Assembly: GCA_951640165.1 (NCBI GenBank)
Contig: OX621263.1
Span: 14,328,001 to 14,392,000, forward strand
Length of the DNA: 64,000 bases
Direction: 5' to 3'
Source: Pseudoips prasinana
Taxonomy: Eukaryota; Arthropoda; Insecta; Lepidoptera; Nolidae
This document shows positions 33,036-43,825 of the stretch, piece by piece. Numbering within the stretch: the stretch's first letter is position 1; each line of letters starts with the position of its first letter. A program made the translations under genes and the position numbers. Under the pieces are notes generated by a model. It worked only from the letters and a program-made list of their open reading frames with translations. It made no database searches and was not told the DNA's origin.

Positions 33036-33246
33036 CACGTCAGTCGAATGACGTCCACTGCTGGATAAAAGCCTATGCCAATCGCCACGCTTCGCCGACG
33101 GGTCGCAGATCGCAGAACGATGGTGTAATTTGATGGTGTTGAGAGATGAGAAAAACATAAATAGCAGCAGCGCGTGCAGCTAAAAACTAAATTAAAAGAG
33201 GTACCCAAGGTCATGGTTTGCCTATATCTTTATCGCGATTGAGACC

Positions 33247-33921
33247 CGTGTACCCGCTCAATCGCTTTCTGCAACCACAGTTGCAAAATTTCAAATGCCT
33301 ACCGTGCTCGCTGCAACCGTGGTTGCATTTTGACATTTTATTTTAAAATCATTATAATCCTTATTACAATGGCTTAGAGCTCTATTTAAACGTATCCAAA
33401 ACAAATTCTAATACTAAGAGCATAGACAAAACGTATTATTACCAACTTCACGGAACAAAAATTTTCTAATATTGGTAGTTGAATCTCAGTGAGCGACTTT
33501 TAAAAATTGTGTATTCTTTTTGTTCCGTGTTTTTTTGTCATTTTTCCACATGAACAATATTTAAATGTGGATGAGCATATCGAGTAATTCATCTAGTTTA
33601 TGGATATATTAAATATTTCTGCACTTTTTAATTTAAATTTTCTGTAATTTTGATTTAGAACTCACACACTAACATTTACTCGCACCTCTAGTTTAAACGC
33701 TAATGGAATATTATTTATTTGAGCTTAAATAACCTAACACTTTTGTACCTTATTTTACTGGCTATACAGAACAGTCAAAACCTTCAAAATGCGCTTTTTA
33801 GGAAAACCATAAATCAAGTTTTAGTTGAGGCGCGGCGGGTTGAACGCTCGCCGTGCACCGAGAGCCGCTAGCACTCAAGGGCAAAAAAAAATTGTTTTGA
33901 AGCAATTGAGCGGGTACACAG
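33247..33921. mobile_element. MITE with TGTGTACCCGCTCAAT-type ends
   Basis: Left GTGTACCCGCTCAATCGCTT and right AGCAATTGAGCGGGTACACA are inverted with one or two changes. About 675 bp, non-coding. No second copy in the window. Confidence 0.7.
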
Positions 33922-34058
33922 TATTTAAAAAAAAATTAAGGTATCGAATTAACAAGTAGTATAAGTTCAAAACAATATATCCATAAGGGCAGAAATGTAG
34001 TAAATAAGTAGCTTATAGGGTAGCTTAATAATTGCAAATATAAACTTAAATATTATAA

Positions 34059-34146
34059 GCAGTTTGTAGGCGACTCGCTCTTATTCATCTGACATCTAAT
34101 TTAAATTAGATGTCAGATGAATAAGAGCGAGTCGCCTACAAACTGC
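34059..34146. repeat. Perfect 88-bp palindrome, no spacer
   Basis: 44-bp arms meet at AATTTAAATT with no mismatch or loop. The outer ends are GCAGTTTGTAGGCGACTCGC and its complement. It can extrude as a cruciform. No coding capacity. Confidence 0.97.
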
Positions 34147-34249
34147 GCTAGCCGTTTGGCGTTTAATATGTTAAGAACCATTAATGTAACTTGAATGTGA
34201 ATAAACGATATAAAAAAAAAGTAATCATAGAGAACGCGTCTCTCAAATT

Positions 34250-34640
34250 ACACCCAGACTCAGGAGTCTTGGTGTAATTATCTATATAGGTAGATACGTA
34301 TTTACAAAAGAAAAACATAGACTACTTATATGTAGTAGGTATATCAGATCCCGTGTCTAGCCAAGAAGTGATATTCTCAGTATCAGACTGAAGTCTGAAT
34401 TTTTAGGCGGACTGAATGGGTCGGAGTCCTGTACCTGACCTCTTACCGGTTGTGTCGCTGGTTTTCCCATCGGATCAGGAGAGTGATGATGTGGTTGGGC
34501 ACACAGTTGTATTGAATAACTGCCATTATAACAAAAATCCGCCATATTATACGAGGATAATATCCCCCTCTCCGTCCAATTAATTCTGCTCCCCACGCAA
34601 ATAAAACCCGTCATAGTGAAATAAAAACAAATTTATTACA
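34250..34640 (-). other. Duplicated 3' flank of the Kunitz A/B unit
   Basis: It matches 27690-27918 plus 28214-28375 (CCATCGGATCAGG, then GAGTGATGATGTG, ATCCGCCATATTATACG), without the palindromic MITE. It marks the left edge of the duplicated unit. Confidence 0.8.
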
Positions 34641-34929
34641 AATTTACTAATCAATCAATCAATCATTTATTATTTGTAAAACATAGGTACAAAAAAAAAG
34701 AAGATCTTAAAGTAAATTATAGTGCGCTATGTTTTGTCTATTTTAAGACATACAAATAATTTAAAAGTAGCGGTCGCCATGTTATCACGATCGCTACTTA
34801 CGCTTATTTATATTAGTTTATTTCCACGAAACAGCACGGAGTTAAACTCGTCAAGACAAACGTCAAATCCGCGGCGCTTAACCGACGCGGACACCATGGC
34901 TTGTCTGCGGGTGGAGCGCCACATCCTCA

Positions 34930-35034
34930 CTAGCAAATCTTGGTGCAGCACGTGTAAATTGTAATGCAGGGACAGCAGCATCCACCGCAGCCACCGCCGC
35001 GGGGACCGCAACAACCACCACAAGGACCGCACAT
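34930..35034 (-). CDS. Cys/Gly-rich micropeptide (34 aa)
   Basis: The ATG at 35034 and TAG at 34930 enclose 34 codons: MCGPCGGCCGPRGGGCGG then CCCPCITIYTCCTKIC, with 12 cysteines. The CGPCGG pattern resembles the short Cys-Gly-Pro proteins of the insect sperm tail (Mst family), but metallothionein-like or cuticle roles are possible. AATAAA-type signals occur downstream on minus at about 34800-34825. GC content of this block is higher than around it. It lies between genes A and B, in sequence absent from unit A. No intron is needed. Reality as a gene is inferred from composition only. Confidence 0.5.
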   Translation of the reverse strand: MCGPCGGCCGPRGGGCGGCCCPCITIYTCCTKIC

Positions 35035-35450
35035 GTTTCTATTTCTTGGTAAAGACTACTAAGAAGGCCTAAAATTAGGTTCTTCAGTTGAAGTTCAAAA
35101 TTGAAATCATTTATTTGCTTACTACGTGTAGAAACAGGTCTTATTACTTAATAGTGGTGCTTAGAACTTAGCGGTCTTTTGCAGGCGTTGCAAATTTGAG
35201 AGATAACATGTTATTTCAAGTATGGTATAGCTAAATTTATAGATACAAATTAGTTAATAATGTAATAGTTAAAATAATGTTAGTTAAAATATCTATTCTG
35301 TCGCCATATTAATTCATATTTATTATTAGATAATATTGTTTAGTTATTGTTTTTTTGTGTTTAAGTTATCTTCAACGGAATAGTAACATTTTTTAATAAG
35401 AAAACATTTTAGTTTTTTGTTGAATATATAGAATTTGGTTTCTTTTTGAA

Positions 35451-35720
35451 GTTATACTTCTTTTGGCGCGATGGAGAAAAATGATGAGAGTGAATTTTTA
35501 CGATGCGCGCGCACACCGACACAAAAAAATTTAACAGCATGAAGTTAGTTCTAGGTGGTATGAAAATGTATGAGAGTGAATTTTTACGACGCGCGCGCAT
35601 CGTAAAAATAACAGCATGACGTTAGTTCTAGGTGGTATGAAAATTGATAACTATGTTCAAGTTGTATATTAAGAAGTATAACTTCTAACGCGTGTACATA
35701 AGTACACACAAGTTTTTTTT
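35451..35720. mobile_element. Element X, related to the large inverted repeat
   Basis: It begins GTTATACTTCTTTTGGCGCG and ends AAGAAGTATAACTTC. It contains two copies of a TTAGTTCTAGGTGGTATGA block and two of GAGTGAATTTTTACGA. The same blocks form the left flank, spacer and inner arms at 8505-9250. Confidence 0.65.
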
Positions 35721-35891
35721 TAATTTCTTGTGGTAATTTGTTATATATTCGTATTGCCATGTATTGTGGACTTTCATTTAATATTTTTAATCTTGATGGT
35801 GGTAGATAAAGTCGATTTTTGTGACGGGTATTGATTGAGTTTTCTAAAGGATGCAGAAAGAAACTTTTTTAGTTGGATTTTAAAATTTTAT

Positions 35892-35897
35892 TTTATT
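35892..35897 (-). promoter_or_regulatory. Poly(A) signal of gene B
   Basis: AATAAA on minus, about 70 nt after the gene B stop. Confidence 0.55.
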
Positions 35898-35965
35898 TGG
35901 TACTTTTTAGTGTGCATCACTCAAGCGATTTGATTGTACACTACTTATTCCCGGTTGCTTCGTCC

Positions 35966-38900
35966 CTATTCACAAGCACGCTGACACTGTTCGAGGGTCA
36001 AAAAATTGTTCTGATTACCTTCACACCCTCCATAGGTGAATTCCACACATTCGTTACCATTGAACCCATACCTGTAAGCAAAAGTATGTTAAAATAAACT
36101 TATCAAGTCTACAAAAACATTTACAGCACACTCCCTTAACCTAATATCTATGAAATGTAATAAAATAAAAACTTGAGAGGTGTCAAGCGACACCCGGATA
36201 GAACGAAGTTATTTTTTATTATTTATTATGTACAAAAAACCTGTATACACTCAACAAAAATAATCGTCGCGACACCACACTGTTCAATGCGAAATAGAAA
36301 TGAAAATATCTGGCTTGCTTTCTATAAGAGAGAGAGATAGAGACAGACAAACATGCGCACGCCGCACAGCTGCAAAAAGTGTCATGACAACTTTTCGTAA
36401 GATTTTTTTCCGTCTAGCCCCCTTTCACAACGCGCGATAAGGTACTTCGTTCCAATTAACAGAAACTTAAAGTTATAGTCTATTTATTATTTTAAATTTT
36501 ATCTGAAAAATATTCATCTCATGTGGACGTCTTTTGGCTGATATTGATGAATCATATCAACCGAAAGATGTTCACTGCTGGACAAAAACCTCCCTCCAAA
36601 TACCTCCACAGTTGTTGGTCCTGCGCTACCTGCATCTATTATATATTTTGTGATAGCTATTTTGCTTCGGAATCAGTATTTTTGCTATGGACACAGTTTT
36701 TTTTGTAATATTAAATTAATATTATTTATAGCTGTGCCCCGCGGTTTTACCCGCGTTAAACTTTATAAATTATCACAGCTCCTCTCCCGTAGGTGATAGC
36801 GTGATAATATGTACTCTATATGTTGACCCGACCACTTAATAATATTGATGCAAAATTTGAAGTAAATCGATGCAGTACTTTTTGAGTTTAGCCCGGACAT
36901 ACATACAGACAAACAGATAAACAGACAAAAATTCTAAAATCTATATTTTTGGCTTCGATATCGATTGTAGATCTCGCCCCAAGTATGCTTTTTAAAAAAT
37001 ATTCAATGTATAGATTTCTATATTTTGAGTTGATATTATAATAAGAAGAAATTTGTTTGTTTTAATTAAATTAAAAACGAATTACCTGATTAAAAAAATC
37101 TAGTGATATATTTAATTAAATTTGTTAATAGAGGTACAAAAGAGTTTAATTTGCATTTTAAATAGAGGTTAAATTAAATATGTTGTCATTTTCATAGAAA
37201 TCTAAATTTCTTCTGAAAAATAAATGCAGTTGATGCTCATTCAAATACAAGAAAACATTCTCAGCATCAGTCCGAAGTCTGCAGATGGAGTCTTTACGGG
37301 AGCCCTTTGTCCAGCTGTGGACGTTTTTCTGCTTATATGATGAAAGTGATGATGATAATGATAAATATATTGACTGTGCCTAAGTGATTCACTTCGCTAA
37401 CAATTGACTTACCATCTTATTAAAAGAATTATTAATTAATAATACTGAGAACATTATTATTTATTTTGACGGTCGCCGTAGCCTAGTTGGTAGTGCTCCT
37501 GCCTACGAAGCTGGTGGTCCTGGGTTCGAATCCCGGTAAGTGCAAATATTTGTGTGATTAGCACGACTTTTTGTTACTGAGTCATGGACGTTTTCTATGT
37601 ATATAAGTATTTATCTATCTATATAAGTATGTATATCGTCGCCTGGTACCCATAGTACAAGCTTTGCTTAGTTTGGGGCTACGATGTTCTGTGTGACATT
37701 GTCCCTAGATACAGATATTATTATAAAATATAAAAAAATATATTATTATTATACTCGTAAGTATAGGCCAAAGGGTAGTTACTGACTATCCCGTGGTTAT
37801 TTTTGATACAATAACACACAAGACACTGACACTAACCTGACAAAATATGCCATGCATCTGCCTGACACGATAGGTAAGGCACAACTACGTCTAGCATCTA
37901 AAAGCAAAGAAAATAACACAGTACAGTAAAAACAGTAAACACAGTCTTAATCATAATAATACTAATTGTGACGCGCTCACAAGTAGTTCCGGACTGTAGG
38001 ACTCTAGCACCTAGAAACAAAGAAAATAACACAGTGATATAGTTTAATCATAATAATACTAATTGTGACGCGCTCACAACTAGTTCCGGACTGTAGGACT
38101 CTAGCATCTAGAAACAAAGAAAATAACACAGTGATATAGTTTAATCATAGTAATACTAATTGTGACGCGCTCTCAAATAGTTTCGGACTCTAGCATCTAG
38201 AAACAAAGAAAATAACACAGTGATACATTTTAATCATAATAAAACTAATTGTGACGCGCTCACAACTAGTTTCGGACTGTAGGACTCTAGCATCTAGAAA
38301 CAAAGAAAATAACACAGTGATATAGTTTAATCATAGTTATACTAATTGTGACGCGCTCACAACTAGTTTCGGACTGTAGGACTCTAGCATCTAGAAACAA
38401 AGAAAATAACACAGTGATATATTTTAATCATAATAAAACTAATTGTGACGCGCTCACAACTAGTTTCGGACTGTAGGACTCTAGCATCTAGAAACAAAGA
38501 AAATAACACAGTGATATATTTTAATCATAATAAAACTAATTGTGACGCGCTCACAACTAGTTTCGGACTGTAGGACTCTAGCATCTAGAAACAAAGAAAA
38601 TAACACAGTGATATATTTTAATCATAATAAAACTAATTGTGACGCGCTTACAACTAGTTCCAGACTGTAAGTGATGCGGTAGGTCTATAGATGTGTGTCC
38701 GCCGATGTGGATTAATTTCTGAGCGTCTCCATTCGGAGGGCACTTTGGACAAAAGTCGACAATTTATGTCAGAGGCCTACTGGGCGGCTTGAACAACCAC
38801 TGCTCATACCATATAGTAAGACATATTAATTTATTACAAAGTATAAAATAAATTTAAAGTGTTAATTCCGCTAATTGTCAGTTTAGTCCAACTGGGACGC

Positions 38901-39756
38901 AATATGCACCACCCTCAAAAAATATGCACATTTCTCACCCATTGGGTACCGTACTGGTGGATGTAATTTCCATTTTTATATTGTCTTTCTTGTATGTGTA
39001 TATTTTTTGCGGGCGGGAGGGTGATTCGTATTGAAACCCGGCTTGATTAAACTGACAATAAGCGGAATTAACACTACATATTTCCGCAAAGTAACTCTTG
39101 ATTCCATTAGTTACATTAATTTATTTATTACTAGCTGTGCCCGCGACTTCGTCCGCGTGTTAATTAGTTTATTTTGTTTTTTTGTAAAATAAATGACTTT
39201 TTCAAAAATAAAAGTAGCCTAAGTTACTCCTTATTACATCAGCTACCTGCCAATAAAAGTCCCGTCAAAATCGGTCCAGCCGTTTCAGAGATTAGCCGGA
39301 ACAAACAGACAGACAGACAGACAAAAATTGTAAAAAATGATATTTTGGTGTATGTACCGTATATATATTCATATTTATGTAGTAAAAACCGGTTATTTCA
39401 ATATTACAAACAGACACTCCAATTTTATTTATTTTTATAGATTATAGATATGTATAGATATGAAGAAATAAAAAAGAATATTACCTCTGCAACTGCAACC
39501 ACCTGTAACCGCGAACAAGATAATTAAAAGATTGAAATACTTGGTTGTGGTCGTTAGACAACAGTCGACAAGCCATATCAAAGGCACTAGCCGGCTTGAA
39601 CAACTCTGACACTAGGGTACCCACTACCCATGCAATAAAGCAAAGTATTTAAATATTATTCTAGGTGTACGAGGAAATAAAAAAGATAATATTACCTCTG
39701 GCACTGCAAGCAGCTATAACCGCGAGCAAAATAATCAAAAGGCTGAAAGTCTTCAT
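35966..39756 (-). CDS. Gene B: secreted Kunitz-type inhibitor
   Basis: Minus exons are 39756-39696 (signal peptide [19 protein letters not shown]), 37897-37837, and 36071-35966 ending in TAG. The phases match and the product is 75 aa. Cysteine spacing is the same as gene A (C-8-C-13-C-7-C-12-C-3-C, FTYGGC). P1 is Met (GRCMAYF), a residue seen in inhibitors of elastase- or chymotrypsin-like enzymes, so specificity probably differs from A and E. A TATA-like TATTTAAA is at 39784-39791. Intron 1 holds an ATG-less copy of the signal exon, a Helitron, a 5S-like SINE and a 97-bp minisatellite that begins just upstream of exon 2. Intron 2 holds a Helitron and a tRNA SINE absent from gene A. No break was seen. 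Confidence 0.87.
36168..36450 (-). repeat. Repeat M, reversed copy
   Basis: The reverse complement matches 10820-11105, including CCGCACAGCTGCAAAAAGTG and the degenerate (GA)n tract. Confidence 0.65.
36728..37020 (-). mobile_element. Helitron in intron 2 of gene B
   Basis: It starts (plus) AGCTGTGCCCCGCGGTTTTA and ends near AATATTCAATGTATAG, the same family as 12211 and 59236 but reversed. Gene A has uninterrupted sequence at the matching place (about 30300). Confidence 0.8.
37470..37735 (+). mobile_element. tRNA-derived SINE A in intron 2 of gene B
   Basis: GTCGCCGTAGCCTAGTTGG, B box GGTTCGAATCC, and end GTGTGACATTGTCCC. It is missing from gene A (about 30735), where GAGAACATTATACTC is continuous. 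Confidence 0.88.
37928..38660 (-). repeat. 97-bp minisatellite next to exon 2 of gene B
   Basis: About eight units, counted by GTGACGCGCT occurrences (near 37971, 38069, 38163, 38251, 38350, 38448, 38546, 38640). Most units carry, on minus, CTTTGTTTCTAG then ATGCTAGA, nearly the exon 2 acceptor and first bases (CTTTTAG|ATGCTAGA). Gene A has a single copy at 30885-30960. Confidence 0.9.
38640..38830 (+). mobile_element. 5S-rRNA-like SINE in intron 1 of gene B
   Basis: It contains GTAAGTGATGCGGTAGGTCT and the AACAACCACTGCTCATAC tail. It is orthologous to the copy at 30945-31140. Confidence 0.65.
39133..39445 (-). mobile_element. Lep1-like Helitron in intron 1 of gene B
   Basis: It starts (plus) CTAGCTGTGCCCGCGACTTC and contains ATCGGTCCAGCCGTTTCAGA and CAGACAGACAGACAAAAA. 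The CTAG end sits between A and T, as Helitron integration predicts. Gene A lacks it (TTTATTTATTATATGAATAA, 31440). Confidence 0.82.
39495..39550 (-). pseudogene. Duplicated signal-peptide exon without ATG (gene B)
   Basis: It reads [20 protein letters not shown] and then AG|GTAATA. The same ATG loss as in gene A shows that the exon duplication predates the A/B split. Confidence 0.7.
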
Positions 39757-39999
39757 ATTCAATTAGCAATAATTAAATGGTTATTTAAATAGATGTACAA
39801 TGTGTGGTGTTAGTAAAGCGAATGAATCTGGTTTTGTTTGTGTAGGCAATCTAGGACTTGCATATAAAACACGTCTACGGTAGGTATATGGCAAATATGC
39901 TGTATTGGGATTTTCCAGAGACGTACTTAAGTCTAGATTACGATTCATTGTTTTGTAAAAAGATTCCGCTTCGTCTGATTCATTATTTTCTAACTAACT

Positions 40000-40150
40000 T
40001 ATCGTATGGGCTGTGGTCCCCTAGTGTCAGCGTTGGTCAAGCCACCCTACAACCGGGACCGATAGCATAACGTGGTCCCGGCACGCCTTAGATGTTTAAC
40101 TTGTCCGATAACTTACGGACCGGTGGGTGAAACTGACTGTGAGCTATTAC
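40000..40150 (-). mobile_element. 5S-rRNA-like SINE, degraded
   Basis: TATGGGCTGTGGTCCCCTAG to ACTTACGGACCGGTGGG. It matches 32330-32580 downstream of unit A, with an internal deletion. Confidence 0.55.
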
Positions 40151-40339
40151 GGTTAAGAAATATATATCTCTGTCAATTAAAAAATAAAAACTCTGCAAGT
40201 TATAAAAATAAGCAAGATATATAGTCATGTCAGTTGACGTCCACTGATGGATAAAGGTCGCCCCAAAAGATTAGGAGTCATAAACCATAATCGCCATGCT
40301 TTCTAGATGTGTTGGAGATTGCTGTATGATGGTCATAGT

Positions 40340-40800
40340 ACACAGAGAGTCCCATCCAGGACAGATATTTGTGTGCATGAACATGTCTGGTGAGTGAGTC
40401 TGGGTGTAATTATCTATATAAGTAATAATAATAATATATAGGGACAATGTCACACAGATCATCCTAGCCCCAAATTAAGCAAAGCTTGTACTATGGGTAC
40501 CAGGCGACGATATACATACTTATATAGATAGATAAATACTTAAATACATAGAAAACATCCATGACTCAGAAACAAATATTCGTGCTCATCACACAAATAT
40601 TTGCACTTACCGGGATTCGAACCCAGGACCACCAGCTTCGTAGGCAGGAGCACTACCAACTAGGCTACGGTGACCGTCAAATAAGTATGTATTTACAAAA
40701 GAAAAGTAGTATATGTATTATATCAGTTATCTGGTTTCCATAGTACAAGCTCTGCTTAGTTTGGGATCAGATGGCCGCGTGTTAATAGTGTCCCAGAATA
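40340..40800. mobile_element. SINE P split by a reversed SINE A (40438-40680)
   Basis: SINE P sequence (GACATGTCTGGTGAG..., TGGGTGTAATTATCTATATA) stops at about 40430 and resumes at 40682 (ATAAGTATGTATTTACAAAA to ATCAGATGGCCGCGTG). SINE A is on minus, from GGGACAATGTCACACAG to CTAGGCTACGGTGACCG. ATAAGTA occurs on both sides. Confidence 0.75.
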
Positions 40801-41033
40801 TTATTTATCATTTATTTATTATAAAAGATTTGGAGTGATATGCCATTATCGCCACGCTTGCTAGATGAGTTGGAGATCACTGTGTGACGATTTCTAGGCC
40901 CCCTATGAGATGGGGTGGTGAGTCTTTAGGCAACAGTCGATGAGCCATTTCAGACTTCTGGGCGGGTTAAACAACTCTTGACACCAGGATAACCACTGCC
41001 CACACGATAAAGAAGAAGAAAGAGCAGTCCTCA

Positions 41034-41605
41034 AAGTGATTAAATTAATTAAAGCGATTCCCCGGGACATGCGTGAGCCTCATCGCTCAGTGTCATTTCA
41101 TTGTGTGCTACTGGTGATCCTGGCTTACAGGAATTGCAGTGGTGGTTAAGAGGGAGGGACTAGTCCCGAATAAAAAAATAAAAAAATCTTCAAAATTCTC
41201 TACTAATCCAGTCCTGTTAATTAAAACGAATTATTTAACATGGGTTTTTATAATTATAAGATAACTTATCACATTTGAACCCAGTTTCTGAGAGCTGATT
41301 TGATTAATAAACTGTGGCTAAGCGATTTATTTCGCTTCCAAATAACTTAACACCTTATACCATGAATTAGTAATTAATTATACAAATTGTATGGGCAATT
41401 GGCAGAGCGAGTGTTAGCAACAGCATAATAATAATAATAACGTAGCCCATTAATGCCCACTTTAAGCCAAAGGCCACCTCTCTGAGCTATCTAATCCTGC
41501 ACGGCTGTCAGTGTTTTACAATTAACTGTGAATAAGCATCTGAAAAAAACATAGGCTATAATTTATAAAGTTAAACGCGGGTGAAACCGCGGGTCACAGC
41601 TAGTG
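41034..41605. mobile_element. LINE 3' UTR (41034-41175) and Helitron end (41540-41605)
   Basis: The first part matches 24330-24460 (GATTCCCCGGGACATGCGTG to GACTAGTCCCG plus A-rich). The last part is a Helitron terminus (CGCGGGTGAAACCGCGGGTC, then ACAGCTAG). The 41176-41540 stretch between shows nothing recognisable. Confidence 0.65.
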
Positions 41606-42149
41606 CGGCATATTTCTCAATTTTAAATTTGAAAACTCCTATTACGAGCTTTTCCGAGGAACCCATGGCTTAAGGCATGGCACAAGTGGGTGCGAAATCA
41701 CTCTCTGTTCCATTTACGACTTTTGATACGATTTTTTGAAGTAACTGCTAAATTCGCGTCAGGACACACGACCTGATCGAATATTCGTATGACGGAGGGT
41801 TTTTTTTTAAATTCACACTGACCGTTTACATGACCGAAGTATTTTTGAAGTGAAAACTTCTTTAGCGGCGTTGTGCACTTTTTTTTCTTAATTCTTTTAG
41901 ATTTTTTACAGCCGACTGCTTAACTAAATTAGTATTTTTTTTTTAATATATTGCCACCAAAACGTAAGCAATTTCTATGCGTCTTTACCGCCCAAAGGTG
42001 GGAAGTAGCATGTTCCACTCGCTACTCGCATCAAATATACACTACTTTCCGAGTATGAGAAATGAACAAATAGTTTTCACTTCTGTCGGCAGTCCCCAAA
42101 GACTGCCCCGTATGTTTTTTTTTGTGTACTTTGATGATATTTTGGACTG
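41606..42149. other. Spacer, nothing recognised
   Basis: An AT-rich stretch with T-runs. No exon or repeat family was recognised. Confidence 0.4.
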
Positions 42150-42281
42150 ATAGTTCTCGAAAGCCTGGCTTGAATGCTTCCTGCAGTGTCTTCGCAGGCA
42201 GGCCACGCTACTGCATTATAGCAGTACGTGTGCTGGCGTTTCTTCAAATTCCGGGGATGTCAGGGATGTCCGTGACTCCTA

Positions 42282-42647
42282 GGGTTGCCAACGTCTTTTT
42301 ACTAGAAATAAAGTAAATTCAGGTCTATGAAGAATATTAAACAGTATTTTATTTATTTACTGTTTTAAATACATATTTTTAGAGCTTCACGCACAACTTA
42401 CACAATAGTTTTTTTTTAAACTTTATACGCCTCATCACTATTTAACTGAAATTTAAGTAAATGAGGAGCAATTTTTTTATTAAATTAGTAGATGCTTTAT
42501 TTCTATCCCCCCGCCACTTAGCATTCATTATTGAAACAACTAAATAAATTATTTATAAGCCGTTTTATCCTTTATTTTTGTTCAACAGTAAAAAGTATAA
42601 TTTAGTGAAAAACAATATAATGTTCAAAACAGTATAGTTGGCAACCC
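42282..42647. mobile_element. MITE with GGGTTGCCAAC ends
   Basis: TIRs are GGGTTGCCAAC and GTTGGCAACCC, with TA duplications at 42280-42281 and 42648-42649. 366 bp, AT-rich, non-coding. TA targeting fits a Tc1/mariner-type mobiliser. Confidence 0.85.
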
Positions 42648-42676
42648 TAATGACTTAATCATGAAGATGCGTAGTG

Positions 42677-43045
42677 AGTTTTGGCGCCAACGCGGAAAAG
42701 GACGCATCGAGGCTATGTTTTATTTTCAAAAACTGCTGTTAATTCGAGATTTTATTGTAAATATGGTGGATTTTTAGACATAACATCTTCGACAACGTAC
42801 ACAAGTGGAGGAAAGTGCGATATTGCCGTGAATTGTGATTTTCCGAGTTGAAACCAAAACTCCATAGAAGCGTCTAGTACCTAAAATCTCCACTGCTTTA
42901 CTGGGGTAGGAATATGACTTGACTCATGACTGTGACGGACGTGACGGACATGACTGACTGACTTTGTTATATAAATATTACAACTGAAGACGAGGCGGTA
43001 TGGTCACAGATCTTAGCCTGCCCAAAGAGGGCGAAAAAAAAAAAA
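42677..43045 (+). mobile_element. Retroposon Q with poly-A tail
   Basis: It begins AGTTTTGGCGCCAACGCGG, ends GAGGGCG plus about 14 A, and is flanked by AAGATGCGTAGTG (42664-42676 and 43046-43058). Reversed copies are at 52627-53150 and 53777-54038. No recognised coding region or tRNA-like head. Confidence 0.87.
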
Positions 43046-43204
43046 AAGATGCGTAGTGCCCGGTAATTGTGCTTATCACTATGCGCAGATTCTTTCTGTT
43101 CAGGTGTAGTTACCCAGTATACTATAGTAGTCTTTGGGTGTAGAAAACTACGCGATAGACAATTGTTCAGAAGTGGTAGAATTTATTTAGCTTCATCATT
43201 TCAA

Positions 43205-43390
43205 TTTCATTTTCTTTCTGATTAAATTCGTTGCGGGATCCAAGACAGCTAAAGCGATTCCCCGGGACATTCGTGAGCCTCACCGCTCAGTATCATTTCA
43301 TTGTGTGTCACTGTTGATCCTGGCTTACAGAAGTTGCAGTGGTGGGTAAGAGGGAGGAACCAGTCTCATCAAGGCCGTAATTCGAACAAT
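43205..43390 (+). mobile_element. LINE 3' UTR fragment
   Basis: CTGATTAAATTCGTTGCGGG to GGTGGGTAAGAGGGAGG, as at 24300-24450. Confidence 0.75.
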
Positions 43391-43825
43391 TGTACATTAA
43401 TAAGGCAGTCCTTTTCACGCCAACTAAAGTCCTTACGTAAGTACTAAAATACCATGAAATGGAAAAATCATTACAAAAAATGTATTATATGATTAAACAC
43501 GTTGGAAACAATTGTTTTTAAATGATTTTTTATACATTATGCGTACTAACTCTAATAGACCGTGTTATTGTGGTTCAAAGTAAAGGTAAAATGGTTATTA
43601 TTATTTATTTAAACTCAACATAAACTGCAAATACGTGTGATCCATCTTCATATCAGCCAAAAGACGTCCACTGCTGGACAAAAGCCTCCCCAAGGCTCTC
43701 CACTAAAGCCCAGTCATTGAGAGCAGACGTTGAGTCGAGGACACGCAGAAGAAACCCATTGAAGTGAGTCGTCGGCGTAGCCAAGGTGTTGCGCTTGCAC
43801 ACCTTACCCCTATATAATATTATCC

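Larger units (their letters stand above)
42150..43200 (-). pseudogene. RNase H-LINE C terminus broken by two insertions
   Basis: 42158-42276 and 43052-43200 match neighbouring parts of the 60.66-60.97 kb ORF (AAAGCCTGGCTTGA, CCTGCAGTGTCTT, GGTAATTGTGC, AGATGGTAGAA-like). Between them lie a TA-flanked MITE (42282-42647) and a poly-A retroposon with a 13-bp duplication (42677-43045). Confidence 0.8.

Noticed and set aside
34722..35032. 80-codon plus and 74-codon minus ORFs over the Cys-rich gene
   Set aside because: They are overlapping frames without recognisable features. The Cys/Gly-rich frame is the more convincing one.
35873..36097. 74-codon plus-strand ORF
   Set aside because: It is antisense to exon 3 of Kunitz gene B.
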